A stretch of 64,000 bases of DNA from Herbaspirillum sp. meg3 (GCF_002257565.1 NZ_CP022736.1:558001-622000), one strand, 5' to 3'; counted from the first letter of the stretch, positions 18,566 through 27,982 are shown. Numbers and translations: made by a program. The notes: generated by a model from the sequence alone, not told the origin.

Positions 18566-19741
18566 TTATGTGGGAGTGTCGGATCGATTTGCGTCGAAGA
18601 GCTCGCCCTGAATTTCTTCATGCATGTCATCCATCGATCCCGGCTTCGACAAGGCGCCAACTCGCACCCCGAGTAGCCGCAATCTTTGTTCCAATGGAAC
18701 GCGCCGCAGACATTCTCCCGCGGCCTGACGAATGGTCGCAGCATCAGCCGTCGAGGTGGGTAAGGTGACGTCGCGGGTGACGGTTGAGAAGTCGGCATAG
18801 CGCAATTTAATGCCGATGGTGCGCCCGACATATCCCTTGCGATACAAATCGTCCGCAACACGTGCGCAGAGCGAGGTAAAAATTCCAGATAATTTTTCTC
18901 TGTCCTGGCGCGCGTGCAGGTCGCGTTCAAAGGTGGTTTCGCGGCTGATCGATTTTGGTTCGGAGCTGGTCGATACCGGCCGATCATCGATGCCCTGTGC
19001 CACGTTTCCGAGCCAGGCCGAATAGCTGCGTCCGAAATGATCTTGCAACAGGCCCGCGTCCGCTTTGGCAAGATCGCCGACGGTCAGAATTCCCAGGGTT
19101 GTCAGTTTCTCTGCCGCTTTGGGGCCGATGCCGTTAATCTTGCGGGCGGCAAGCGGCCATATCCGCGTGGCAACGTCATCCATGCCGATGATGGTCAGGC
19201 CGTTGGGCTTCTCCAGATCGGAGCAGATTTTGGCGAGCAATTTGTTCGGTGCTACGCCGATTGAGCATGACAGGCCGGTTGCCTCGTTGACTGCAGCTTT
19301 GATGCGTGTCGCCAAAGTCCGTGTTTCTTCGTCGTGTTCTGAAAGATCGATGTAGATTTCATCAATGCCCCGATCTTCAATGAGCGGCGCGATACTCGCC
19401 ACCGCCTTCTTGAACAATCGTGAATAGTGCCTGTACGAATCGAAGTCGACAGGCAGCAGAATGGCATCGGGGGCCAGTTGTGCGGCCTTCATCATCCCCA
19501 TCGCGGAGAACACGCCCAACGCGCGCGCTTCATACGTAGAGGTGGTGATGACGCCGCGGCCGACATAGTCGCGCAGCTTTGCAAATTCGCGCGTGCCGTC
19601 TTCACGCATGACCGGCTGATGTACCGAGCGGCCGCCGATGACGACCGCCTGGCCGCGCAGCTCCGGATAGCGCAGCAGTTCGACCGATGCGTAGAAGGCA
19701 TCCATATCGAGGTGCGCGATGCGGCGAATGGCGGTATTCAT
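18566..19741 (-). CDS. dinB: DNA polymerase IV (Y-family)
   Basis: 391 residues. The palm motif LDMDAFYASVE (11-21) provides the first metal ligands; DRGIDEIYIDLS around residue 125 holds the second acidic pair. CSIGVAPNKLLAKICSDLEKPNG and the thumb/HhH segment INGIGPKAAEKLTTLGI follow, then the little-finger domain. It performs error-prone lesion bypass. The motif reads GIDE where most family members have S(L/I)DE, a mild variation. It ends with a short tail (QGELFDANRSD) resembling a beta-clamp-binding peptide (QxELF). No LexA box was recognised upstream. Confidence 0.95.
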   Translation of the reverse strand: MNTAIRRIAHLDMDAFYASVELLRYPELRGQAVVIGGRSVHQPVMREDGTREFAKLRDYVGRGVITTSTYEARALGVFSAMGMMKAAQLAPDAILLPVDFDSYRHYSRLFKKAVASIAPLIEDRGIDEIYIDLSEHDEETRTLATRIKAAVNEATGLSCSIGVAPNKLLAKICSDLEKPNGLTIIGMDDVATRIWPLAARKINGIGPKAAEKLTTLGILTVGDLAKADAGLLQDHFGRSYSAWLGNVAQGIDDRPVSTSSEPKSISRETTFERDLHARQDREKLSGIFTSLCARVADDLYRKGYVGRTIGIKLRYADFSTVTRDVTLPTSTADAATIRQAAGECLRRVPLEQRLRLLGVRVGALSKPGSMDDMHEEIQGELFDANRSDTPT

Positions 19742-19802
19742 TCAGGAGCGGGGCGTGTGGTCAATGCAGATCCGGCGCGCGGCCGGGGGCGATCCGGTTC
19801 GA

Positions 19803-20015
19803 TCAATAATGCGGAGGTCTTTCGTTCTCGATGCTGCGCTGTTCGCTGATGCTGTTTGCGGTATCTTTGACTTGCCGCGCCAGCGTCGTCAGCAGCTTTT
19901 CGAGCTCGTCGATTTTCTTTTGCTGCTCATAGACGATCTTGTTGAGGGCATCGACAGTGTCCTCCTGATGCGTCAGCTTCAGCTCGATGTCGATCAGACG
20001 TTCTTCGTCGATCAT
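19803..20015 (-). CDS. slyX: SlyX family protein
   Basis: 70 residues from the ATG at 20015, chosen for the strong AAGGAG site 8 nt upstream. The sequence DIELKLTHQEDTVDALNKIV and IDELEKLLTTLARQV is a two-heptad coiled coil, and the C-terminal PPHY is the conserved SlyX ending. The function is unknown. The start overlaps the stop of the upstream flavoprotein gene as ATGA, so the two are translationally coupled. Confidence 0.9.
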   Translation of the reverse strand: MIDEERLIDIELKLTHQEDTVDALNKIVYEQQKKIDELEKLLTTLARQVKDTANSISEQRSIENERPPHY

Positions 20016-21298
20016 GATGTTTTCTCCTTGTCGGTTGATGGCAGGTTCAACCAACGCAATGCGCCTTGTGCGGCAACGCGCCCACTGGCGAAGCAGGCGG
20101 TCAGCAGGTAGCCACCGGTCGGCGCTTCCCAATCCAGCATCTCGCCGGCGCAAAATACACCGGGCACGGGATGCAGCATCAGATCGTCAGTCATCGCTTC
20201 AAATGGTACACCGCCGGCGCTGCTGATGGCTTCATCAATCGGACGCGCAGCACGCAGTCGAACCGGCAGCTCCTTGATGGCTTGCGCCAGTTTGCGCATG
20301 TCTTGAAAATCTTCCGCGCTGGTGCATTCGCGCAGCAACGCCGCTTTTGCACCTTTTAGCCTGAGGCGGCTTTGCAGATGGCTGGACATTGACCGTGCGC
20401 CACGCGGATGCTGCAGCTCGCTCAGCACGCGCGAGGGCATCCAGTCCGGCAGCAAGTCGAGATACAGTGTCGCCGGTGCAGCAGGTGTGATGGCATCGCG
20501 CAGTGGCGCCGACAAGGCGTAGATCAGACCGCCTTCGATACCGTTGTCGGTAATGATGCATTCGCCCTGGCGGCGCAAAGGCGTGCCGTCGTTCAGCATC
20601 ACGGTCGCTGCAATGGTCTTCAGCGGTTCCCCCGCAGCGCGGCTGCGGAAGTGCTCGCTCCAGTCGACATCGAAACCGCAATTGGAAGGCTGCAACGGCG
20701 CAAGCTCGACACCACGCTCGCGCAGCAGCGCCATCCAGGCACCGTCCGAACCAAGTCGCGCCCAACTGCCGCCGCCGAGCGCAAGAATGCTGGCCGAGGC
20801 GGCGACCGAGACTTCTCCTTCAGGCGTGGTGAAGCGCAATTTTCCATTCGCATCCCAGCCTTGCCACCGATGCCGCATGTGAAAGCGCACACCGGCCTCG
20901 CGCAGGCGATGCAGCCACGCGCGCAACAGTGGCGCGGCTTTCATGTCGGCAGGAAAAACACGGCCGGAACTACCCACGAAAGTGTCAATGCCAAGCCCAT
21001 GTATCCACGCACGTAATTGATCCGGGCCGAAGTCTCGCAGCATGGCCGCAATGTCCTTGCGGCGTGTACCGTAGCGGGAGAGAAAACCGTCGATGTCTTC
21101 CGAGTGGGTGATGTTCATGCCGCCTTTGCCGGCCAGCAAAAATTTGCGCCCGACCGACGGCATGGCGTCGTAAAGGTCAACTTGCACGCCGTTGAGCGCC
21201 AGCACTTCGGCAGCCATCAGGCCAGCCGGGCCGCCGCCTACGATAGCTACCGTGGCGGCGTTGGCTATGGTTTTTTGATCAGTGGCGGGATGGGGCAC
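20012..21298 (-). CDS. BaiN/RdsA-like NAD(P)/FAD-dependent oxidoreductase (HI0933-type flavoprotein)
   Basis: 428 residues from GTG 21298, preceded by GGAAAAG; an upstream TTG at 21322 is possible. The N-terminal Rossmann fold AIVGGGPAGLMAAEVLALNG binds FAD. GRKFLLAGKGGMNITHSE and the C-terminal GVFCAGEMLDWEAPTGGYLLT are signatures of the HI0933/TIGR03862 flavoprotein group. The substrate is unknown in this subgroup. The start overlaps the end of the ABC permease gene by about 20 bp and the end overlaps slyX, so these form one minus-strand transcription unit. Confidence 0.9.
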   Translation of the reverse strand: MPHPATDQKTIANAATVAIVGGGPAGLMAAEVLALNGVQVDLYDAMPSVGRKFLLAGKGGMNITHSEDIDGFLSRYGTRRKDIAAMLRDFGPDQLRAWIHGLGIDTFVGSSGRVFPADMKAAPLLRAWLHRLREAGVRFHMRHRWQGWDANGKLRFTTPEGEVSVAASASILALGGGSWARLGSDGAWMALLRERGVELAPLQPSNCGFDVDWSEHFRSRAAGEPLKTIAATVMLNDGTPLRRQGECIITDNGIEGGLIYALSAPLRDAITPAAPATLYLDLLPDWMPSRVLSELQHPRGARSMSSHLQSRLRLKGAKAALLRECTSAEDFQDMRKLAQAIKELPVRLRAARPIDEAISSAGGVPFEAMTDDLMLHPVPGVFCAGEMLDWEAPTGGYLLTACFASGRVAAQGALRWLNLPSTDKEKTS

Positions 21299-22046
21299 TG
21301 TATTTCTTTTCCAGTCGGGCAACCAGCATGGCCAGACAAATGGTCATCGTGAAGTACACCACCGAGATCGTGATGTACGGTTCCCAATAGCGGGAGTAAT
21401 TGCCGGCGACGGTGCGTGCGGCATAGGCCAGTTCCGCCAGGCCGATGGTCGACACCAGCGAGGAATCTTTGAGCAAGGTGATCGCTTCATTACCGAGCGG
21501 CGGCAGCATGCGGCGAAACGCCTGTGGCAGGATGATATAGCGCATGCGCAAGCGATAACCCATGCCCAGGCTCGATGCCGCATAACTTTGGCCGCGGTCG
21601 ATCGACTGGATGCCGGCGCGGAAAATTTCGGAAATGTACGCCGCCGCATTGAGCGACAAGGCCACGATGCCTGACACAAAAGCCCCGTAATCCTGTTTGA
21701 TCGTGCGCGCCAGTTCACCGGAAATCAGCAGGCCGTTATCCTGATGAATCAGCACCGGCATCACGGCAAAGTGGATCAGCAGAATCTGCACGAACAGCGG
21801 TGTACCGCGGAAAAAGGCCACGTAAAAACCGGCAATCCATTTGGTCACGCGCAACACATATTTCCACACGCCATGCTGGACATCGGCCAGCCGCAGCATG
21901 CCCAGCAACAGCCCCATCACGGTGCCCGCGATGATGCTGATCACGGCAACTTCCAGCGTCATGAAGAAGCCCTTGATGAACAGCGGCGCGTAGCCTTCGA
22001 TGATGCTCCAGCGGAAATCCATGATGGGAAATTGAGTAGTGGACAT
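21279..22046 (-). CDS. Polar amino acid ABC transporter permease
   Basis: 255 residues with about five membrane segments. Signature elements are FFMTLEVAVISIIAGTVMGLLLG, FFRGTPLFVQILLIHF and the EAA loop region YISEIFRAGIQSIDRGQSYAASSLGM, typical of HisM/GlnP-type permeases. It would form the inner-membrane channel for the binding protein encoded upstream. No ATP-binding subunit gene is nearby. No Shine-Dalgarno is present before the ATG; instead a strong hairpin ends 3 nt upstream of it (22050-22079). Confidence 0.93.
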   Translation of the reverse strand: MSTTQFPIMDFRWSIIEGYAPLFIKGFFMTLEVAVISIIAGTVMGLLLGMLRLADVQHGVWKYVLRVTKWIAGFYVAFFRGTPLFVQILLIHFAVMPVLIHQDNGLLISGELARTIKQDYGAFVSGIVALSLNAAAYISEIFRAGIQSIDRGQSYAASSLGMGYRLRMRYIILPQAFRRMLPPLGNEAITLLKDSSLVSTIGLAELAYAARTVAGNYSRYWEPYITISVVYFTMTICLAMLVARLEKKYSAPSRH

Positions 22047-22049
22047 GAA

Positions 22050-22079
22050 AAATGCGCAATCCGGTTGGATTACGCATTT
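22050..22079 (-). terminator. Hairpin/attenuator directly before the permease start codon
   Basis: Thirteen-base arms with one mismatch (AAATGCG-N-AATCC pairing GGATT-N-CGCATTT) and a 4-nt loop. On the minus strand it is followed by TT and then the permease ATG. It lies 75 bp after the binding-protein stop and occupies the place of the ribosome-binding site. Confidence 0.75.
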
Positions 22080-22154
22080 GGTCGAATTATACCGCAGCGC
22101 CGCTGCCAGCCTAGATTCTCTTGATCGAAGGCCGACAGCAACGCGGGATAAAAA

Positions 22155-22952
22155 TTACTTCTTCGCGCCGAAGTATTGCGCGCTGATCTTGTCAAAGGTG
22201 CCGTCAGCCTTCAGGTCGGCCATGCCCTTGTTGACCTTGTTCAGCAGCTCGGTGTTGCCTTTGCGCACGGCGATGCCGTAATACTCTTTCGGGAAGCCGG
22301 CATCGGAGACGGTACGCAGCTTGCTCGACGGATTGTTGGTGATGTAGTTCTTGACCACTGCATCATCGGCCACCACGGCGTCAACGCCGCCGGTTTCGAG
22401 TTCCTTCAACGCCAATGGGGTAGAGTCCAGGCGCTTGATGTTTGCGCTGTTCTTGCCGAGCAGGTTCTGTACAACTTCGTCACCGGTTGTAGCACTCTGT
22501 ACGCCGACCTTCAGCGTCTTCAGGTCGTCGAATTTTTGCACCTTGGTGTTATCGGCCGCCACGGCGATCAATTGCGATGCCTCGAAGTAAGGCTCGGAGA
22601 AATCAACGGTTTGTTTGCGCTCATCGGTGATGGTGATGGCGGAAATCAACAGGTCGCGGTCGCCTTGCGCCAGGAAGTTGAAGAAGCCTTCAAACGGTGT
22701 CGGCACGAACTTCACTTCAATACCGATCTTCTGCGCCAGCGCCTTCATCACATCGATGTCGAAGCCGACCACGTTTTTCTGTTCGTTCTCAGCAGAAAAC
22801 GGTGCGTATGCCGATTCCACGCCAACCAGATAGACCTTGGCTGCGGGAGCTGCTGCCGGTGCCTGAGCAACCGGTTCGTCTTTCTTGCCGCAAGCAGACA
22901 GCGCGGACACCAGCGCCAACAGGGGAACGAATTGTTTGAAAAACTTGTTCAT
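22155..22952 (-). CDS. Amino acid ABC transporter substrate-binding lipoprotein
   Basis: 265 residues. The signal peptide ends in a lipobox LSAC at residues 18-21, then a linker rich in Ala/Pro. The fold is bacterial solute-binding family 3: VGVESAYAPFSAEN, VGFDIDVMKALAQKIG, ISAITITDERKQTVDFSEPYF and VGVQSATTGDE. It captures polar amino acids in the periplasm for the permease gene that follows. The exact ligand cannot be read. The ATPase partner must be encoded elsewhere. Confidence 0.94.
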   Translation of the reverse strand: MNKFFKQFVPLLALVSALSACGKKDEPVAQAPAAAPAAKVYLVGVESAYAPFSAENEQKNVVGFDIDVMKALAQKIGIEVKFVPTPFEGFFNFLAQGDRDLLISAITITDERKQTVDFSEPYFEASQLIAVAADNTKVQKFDDLKTLKVGVQSATTGDEVVQNLLGKNSANIKRLDSTPLALKELETGGVDAVVADDAVVKNYITNNPSSKLRTVSDAGFPKEYYGIAVRKGNTELLNKVNKGMADLKADGTFDKISAQYFGAKK

Positions 22953-23167
22953 GAGTTACCTTGTAAAAATGAAAACAATGCGGACACCGAAGCCACGTCA
23001 GTCAATGCATTCAGGGGAATTCGGAAAGGGGAGGATTGTAAACGTTTACCGGGGCGATAAACGCATTTTGTGGCGGAAATGCGGATAAAAGCACGGTCAA
23101 TATGCCGTAAGGATGCGTCGATGGCGCATCGCTATTGGGAAATATGCAACAGTCGAGAATCCCGCTC

Positions 23168-23198
23168 AAGCCCGGTCGCCGTAGTGACGGCCGGGTTT
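23168..23198 (-). terminator. Hairpin after the esterase gene
   Basis: AAGCCCGG/CCGGGTTT arms with an internal GGC/GCC-like pairing, 22 bp downstream of the esterase stop. The minus-strand U-tract is weak. Confidence 0.5.
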
Positions 23199-23220
23199 GA
23201 TCGTGAGCTATTCCACCCGG

Positions 23221-24060
23221 TTATTGTTCAGGCCGGCGGACAGTCTGGAAGATGTATTTAAGCGCGTCGCCGATGGTCGACTCCCATACCGGCCAGGCAT
23301 GCGCACCATTGACGATGCGCAGCTCGGCAGGTTGCTTGTTCTTGCGTAGCAGCGAGTAGAACTGCGTCGCTTCGCTCTCGATCATGAAATCGTCGTCGTC
23401 GCCTGAGTTGATATACATCGGCACCTTGATGTTCTTCTTCAGAAACTCATCCCACAGCGCCGGATAGTTGTGTGCCTTCCAGATCGCAGGATCAAAATCA
23501 GGCGAACCGAATACCTTGACGAAGCGTGCCGAGGAAGTTGCAGGTGGCTCCGGGTTGTAGATGGCGGGGCTCAGCAATGCGGCAGCCTGAAATTTTTCCG
23601 GATACTTCAGTGCAAAACGCATCGCACCGTAGCCGCCCATCGACAAACCGCCTACCAGTCGGCCATCACGTCCTGTCAGTGTGCGAAAACGCTTTTGCAC
23701 TTGCGGAATCAGATCGGCGAAGAACGCTGTTTCGACTTTCTCCTTGAGGTCGACAAACCAGGTGGTACCGGCGTCCGGCATGATGATGATGGCAGGCGGG
23801 ATGTCGCCGGACGCGATCAAGGCATCGGCCGTCGCCTGGATGCGTCCCTTGACCGGCCAGTCGTTGCGATGGCCGTCATTGCCATGGAGCAGATATAGCA
23901 CCGGATAACGCAGGTTGGATGTCTCGTAACCGGTCGGCAGGTAGACGTTGTAATTCCACGCACGCCCTAGCGTGGGCGATTGAAATTCGACATTGGTGAT
24001 GGTGCTGGCTTGCGCGCCGGCAGATGCCAGCAGCAGTAACGCCAGCAATGATAGATACAA
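23221..24060 (-). CDS. Secreted esterase (esterase D / PF00756 family)
   Basis: 279 residues from the first recognised codon, TTG 24060; true initiation is probably upstream (see findings). A signal peptide ends at AGAQA. The alpha/beta hydrolase features are PVLYLLHGNDGHRNDW, the nucleophile elbow GLSMGGYGA (Ser about 145), a probable acid in SGDDDDF and a His in NGAHAWPVW. It likely hydrolyses carboxylic esters in the periplasm or outside. Coordinates are conservative: a perfect AAGGAGG lies at 24101-24107, 33-47 nt farther upstream, in the right frame for an 11-residue longer signal peptide. Confidence 0.88.
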   Translation of the reverse strand: MYLSLLALLLLASAGAQASTITNVEFQSPTLGRAWNYNVYLPTGYETSNLRYPVLYLLHGNDGHRNDWPVKGRIQATADALIASGDIPPAIIIMPDAGTTWFVDLKEKVETAFFADLIPQVQKRFRTLTGRDGRLVGGLSMGGYGAMRFALKYPEKFQAAALLSPAIYNPEPPATSSARFVKVFGSPDFDPAIWKAHNYPALWDEFLKKNIKVPMYINSGDDDDFMIESEATQFYSLLRKNKQPAELRIVNGAHAWPVWESTIGDALKYIFQTVRRPEQ

Positions 24061-24245
24061 CTGCGCAAATTGTTTCCTGAAAATGGAAAGTATGTCTTCT
24101 CCTCCTTATTGTTATCGGATGCTGCAGATGCATGAGTCGCATCGTGCAGCCGGGGTGTTTCCCCGAAGAAAATTATACGCAGTGATGCAATCTCGTGTTG
24201 AAGCATTGCGCTTGACCATCGCGTTAGCGCAGTGCGCAGGTCAAA

Positions 24246-26327
24246 TCAGTCGTTTGAAGGCGTGGGCGTAGTGCGCGGCTGTTGCAACAAGGCCTTGAGA
24301 TTGGCCAGCCGGTTCTGCGGCGTGATGACTTCGCTTTCCTTCGGGACGGCGTCGCCGACATCGAGGTTCATTTCCTTGATGAAGCGCGAGGGGTCGCAGG
24401 CCGTGTATTCGCGTGCACGCTTGCGGCGTTTGCACCAGGTGATTTGCAGGCTGCGCTGGGCGCGCGTGATGCCGACATACATCAGGCGGCGTTCTTCTTC
24501 GATTCGCGCAGCGATCGTCTCGGCCGGTGCATCGGCGTCACCCTTGTGCGGCAGGATGCCTTCTTCCACACCGATCAGAAACACGTGCGGATATTCCAGT
24601 CCCTTGGAGGCGTGCAGCGTCGACATGCGCACCGCATCCTGCTCTTCGTCCTTGCCTTCGAGCATGGACATCAGCGCCACCATCTGGGTCAGTTCCAGCA
24701 GATTCTTTTCTTCACCCTCGCCATCCTTGCCGCCGTTGCCGCGTTCTTTCAACCAGGTGGTGAAGTCGACCACGTTCTGCCATTTGCCCTGGGCCTGGCG
24801 TTCGTCGAAGGCGTCATAGCAGTAGCCTTCGTAGTTGATGGCTTCCATCATGTCGTCGAGCACCAGCGCCGCGTTTTCTCCGCTGCCGGAGGGGCCGGGC
24901 CGGCTGGCGCGCGATTCGAGGTTGTTGATGAAATCGCAGAACTGACGCAGCGGCAGCAATTGCTTGTCGGGCAGCTTGTCTTCCAGCGCACCCTTGTAGA
25001 CCGCTTCAAACAGCGAGCACTGCCACTGACCGGCCACCGTGCCGAGTACTTCCAGCGTGGCCTGACCAATACCGCGGCGCGGCGTAGTGACGGCGCGGAT
25101 GAACGCCGGATCATCGTCCTGGTTGGCGATCAGGCGCAGGTAACTGATGATGTCCTTGATTTCGGCTCGGTCAAAGTAACTTTGTCCACCCGACATCACG
25201 TAAGGAATGCGTTCGCGCCGCAAGGCTTTTTCAAAGATGCGCGCCTGATGATTTCCGCGATACAGGATGGCGTAGTCGGAGAATTTCGCACGCCGCTCGA
25301 AGCGATGCGCCGAGAGCATGATGGCGACTTGCTCGGCTTCGGCTTCGTCGTCGTCCATCGCCATGACCTTGATCGGATCGCCGAGGCCGTGTTCGGACCA
25401 CAACGCTTTTTCAAACAACTTGGGATTGTTGGAAATCACCGAGTTGGCAGCTTGCAGAATGCGTGTGCTGGAGCGGTAATTCTGTTCCAGCTTGATCAGA
25501 TGCAGATTCGGAAAATCGATCTGCAGTGTCTTCAGATTTTCAATCGTCGCGCCGCGCCAGGCATAGATCGCCTGATCGTCGTCACCTACGGCAGTAAACA
25601 TCGGCTTCTTGCCGATGCCGCTGACCAGCAGCTTGACCAGCTCGTATTGGCAGGTGTTGGTATCTTGATATTCATCCACCAGCAAATAGCGCAAGCGGCG
25701 CTGCCAGCGGTCGCGCACTTCTTCGTTATTGCGAAACAGTTCCACCGGCAAGCGGATCAGATCGTCGAAGTCGACCGCCTGATAGGCCGACAGCGTGGCG
25801 ACATAGCTGCGATAGATACGGGCGGCCACGGCCTCCTCTTCGTCGACAGCATTCCTGAGGGCAAGATCCGGATCGACCAGGCCGTTTTTCCATAGCGACA
25901 TCGAGTTCTGAATACGGCGGATCAACTGTTTGTCGGTCGTCACCGCCAGATCTTGTACCAGCGAAAAACAATCGTCGCTGTCCATGATCGAGAAGCGATC
26001 CTTCAAGCCCAGATGCTTGGCCTCCTGACGCAGAATCTTCACGCCCAGCGAGTGGAAGGTCGACACGGTCAGATGCTTTGCCTGCTTGGGTTCCTTTAGC
26101 AGTTTGGCAATACGCTCCTGCATTTCCAGCGCGGCCTTGTTGGTAAAGGTCAGCGCGGCAATATGGCGCGATTCGTAGCCGCAGTTCTCGATCAGATGGG
26201 CGATCTTCTGCGTAATCACGCGCGTCTTGCCCGAACCGGCGCCGGCCAGCACCAGGCAAGGGCCGTTCATATACAGCACAGCTTCACTTTGCGGGGCGTT
26301 CAGGCCAAATGCGGGGGCAGCAGACAT
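24246..26327 (-). CDS. rep: ATP-dependent DNA helicase Rep (UvrD/Rep, SF1A)
   Basis: 693 residues from ATG 26327 (E. coli Rep is 673). Motifs in order: Q motif LNAPQSEAV, Walker A GAGSGKT (29-35), TFTNKAALEM, STFHSLG, Walker B LLVDEYQDTN, GDDDQAIYAWRGA, LEQNYRS, and MSTLHASKGLEYPHVFLIG, RRLMYVGITRAQ near the C-terminus. It translocates 3' to 5' on single-stranded DNA and clears obstacles ahead of forks. The relatively short C-terminal tail and the motif wording fit Rep more than UvrD. It stands alone on the minus strand. Confidence 0.93.
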   Translation of the reverse strand: MSAAPAFGLNAPQSEAVLYMNGPCLVLAGAGSGKTRVITQKIAHLIENCGYESRHIAALTFTNKAALEMQERIAKLLKEPKQAKHLTVSTFHSLGVKILRQEAKHLGLKDRFSIMDSDDCFSLVQDLAVTTDKQLIRRIQNSMSLWKNGLVDPDLALRNAVDEEEAVAARIYRSYVATLSAYQAVDFDDLIRLPVELFRNNEEVRDRWQRRLRYLLVDEYQDTNTCQYELVKLLVSGIGKKPMFTAVGDDDQAIYAWRGATIENLKTLQIDFPNLHLIKLEQNYRSSTRILQAANSVISNNPKLFEKALWSEHGLGDPIKVMAMDDDEAEAEQVAIMLSAHRFERRAKFSDYAILYRGNHQARIFEKALRRERIPYVMSGGQSYFDRAEIKDIISYLRLIANQDDDPAFIRAVTTPRRGIGQATLEVLGTVAGQWQCSLFEAVYKGALEDKLPDKQLLPLRQFCDFINNLESRASRPGPSGSGENAALVLDDMMEAINYEGYCYDAFDERQAQGKWQNVVDFTTWLKERGNGGKDGEGEEKNLLELTQMVALMSMLEGKDEEQDAVRMSTLHASKGLEYPHVFLIGVEEGILPHKGDADAPAETIAARIEEERRLMYVGITRAQRSLQITWCKRRKRAREYTACDPSRFIKEMNLDVGDAVPKESEVITPQNRLANLKALLQQPRTTPTPSND

Positions 26328-26437
26328 GCGGGGATCGATTCGGTGCGGTGGGGGATAACACGCCATTGTAGCAGGCCGGGCAAGCCGAGCCGGGGCCTTC
26401 TGTGGGACAATGGAGGCATACGGAAACAGGTCATAGC

Positions 26438-26908
26438 ATGAAATTCAATCACTTGATACAAATCAACGATCCGCTCAATCCGCTGATCGACAATCTGACA
26501 CGCGAACAACTCTGGCGCGGGCTCGTCATGCGTGCTGAAGCGCCGCAATTGTTCATGGAGCATCTCGACGAATGCTTGCTGTCCGACAAGACGGAGGCGT
26601 CGGTAAAGCGCATGCTGCGCTATGGCGAATTGCGCATTCACGACGTCGTCACCTATGAGCCGCAAGTGCGGGTGCATTACCTGGTGCCGGCGCAGGGCGA
26701 GATCCCGACATCGAGTTTAAGCATGACCATCGAAGAGCCGGAAGAAGAGGCGCTGTTCGTACGTTTTGAATACGACGACGGTGCGCCGGAAGAAGTCGAT
26801 ACCGAGAAGGCCTTCTACGACCAGTTCCGTCGCTCTGCGTATGAAGAGGCGGATATTGATACCATCCGCATTATTCGTGAACTGATCGTTCAGGGTTCAA
26901 CGCATTAA
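26438..26908 (+). CDS. SRPBCC (AtaL/DUF1857-like) family protein
   Basis: 156 residues from ATG 26438. The start MKFNHLIQINDP and the pattern LTREQLWRGLVMRAEAPQLF match DUF1857/AtaL-like members of the START/SRPBCC helix-grip fold, which bind small hydrophobic ligands. The C-terminal half is strongly acidic (EEPEEEALFVRFEYDDG). There is no signal or membrane segment. It ends 9 bp before the convergent yeiH gene. The family assignment is likely; the ligand is unknown. Confidence 0.75.
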   Translation: MKFNHLIQINDPLNPLIDNLTREQLWRGLVMRAEAPQLFMEHLDECLLSDKTEASVKRMLRYGELRIHDVVTYEPQVRVHYLVPAQGEIPTSSLSMTIEEPEEEALFVRFEYDDGAPEEVDTEKAFYDQFRRSAYEEADIDTIRIIRELIVQGSTH

Positions 26909-26917
26909 GCAAGCTGA

Positions 26918-27982
26918 CTAAAGCAGGCTGGTCACCGTAGCATTGACCGCTGCACCACCCACAATCAGCCACGCAAACAGCAATCCACCCAGCAGCAAAG
27001 GACGCATTCCGGCGCGCCTTACCGACGACAGATGCGTCGTCAGGCCCAGTGCCGCCATCGCCATCGCCAGCAGGAAAGTATCGGCGTCGAGCAGGGCGCC
27101 GGTGATGGCAGCCGGGATCGGAAGCAGCGAGTGCAGCGCCACTACACCGATGAACGCGAACGCAAACCAGGGAACGCCAGCCATGCGGGAAGTCTTGCTG
27201 CCGCCGACAGAGGCAGCCGACTTGCCGCGCTGCACATAAGCCGACAGGATCAGCAGGAACGGCGCCAGCATCATTACGCGAACCATCTTGGCGATCACGG
27301 CCGTGTTGGCGGTGTGCTCATCAATCGAGCGCGCGGCAGCCACCACCTGCGCCACTTCATGTACGGTCGAGCCGATGTAGACGCCAAAGTCGGCGTGGCC
27401 TTGCAGGAAGTTCAGGCCATGCAACACGGGGTACAGAAAGATCGCCACCGAACCGAATACAACCACGGTCGACACCGCCACCGTCACTTGCTCGCTGCGC
27501 GCACGCAGCACCGGCTCCGTCGCCATTACCGCCGCTGCGCCGCAGATCGAGCTGCCCGCGCCGATCAGCATGACGGCATTGGGATCCAGCTTGAATACCT
27601 TGACGCCGACGAACCAGGCAAGCGCAAAGGTCGACATCAGCATACAGGCGTCAATGACGACGCCGCTGACGCCGACTTGCGAGATGTCCTGAAAGGTCAG
27701 ACGCAGGCCGTACAGCACGATACCCAGGCGCAGCAGGTTTTGCTTGGAGAAGGCTACGCCACTGCCGCAACTGGCGGCGACACGCGGGAATACCGTGTTG
27801 CCGATCAGCATGCCCAGCACGATTGCGACCGTCAGCGCGCTGAAGCCATGCGCCTGCAGCCAGGCGTTCTTGCTGACTTCGATAGAGGCCAATGCCAGTG
27901 TTGCGCTCAGCGCCAGGCCGGGGATGAAGCGGGCCAGCGGCGATGTGGGGACGGCTGTGACGGAGATCGGCGAGGTGTTCAT
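26918..27982 (-). CDS. yeiH: YeiH family putative sulfate exporter (UPF0324)
   Basis: 354 residues, about ten hydrophobic segments. It opens with ARFIPGLALSATLALAS, then ALTVAIVLGMLIGNTVFP and the family core LIGAGSSICGAAAVMATEPV, and IGSTVHEVAQVVAAA. YeiH proteins are inner-membrane transporters, predicted to export sulfate or related sulfur oxyanions. It is divergent from a LysR gene, the same pairing as E. coli yeiH/yeiE, with a palindrome between them, so control by that LysR is likely. Confidence 0.9.
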   Translation of the reverse strand: MNTSPISVTAVPTSPLARFIPGLALSATLALASIEVSKNAWLQAHGFSALTVAIVLGMLIGNTVFPRVAASCGSGVAFSKQNLLRLGIVLYGLRLTFQDISQVGVSGVVIDACMLMSTFALAWFVGVKVFKLDPNAVMLIGAGSSICGAAAVMATEPVLRARSEQVTVAVSTVVVFGSVAIFLYPVLHGLNFLQGHADFGVYIGSTVHEVAQVVAAARSIDEHTANTAVIAKMVRVMMLAPFLLILSAYVQRGKSAASVGGSKTSRMAGVPWFAFAFIGVVALHSLLPIPAAITGALLDADTFLLAMAMAALGLTTHLSSVRRAGMRPLLLGGLLFAWLIVGGAAVNATVTSLL

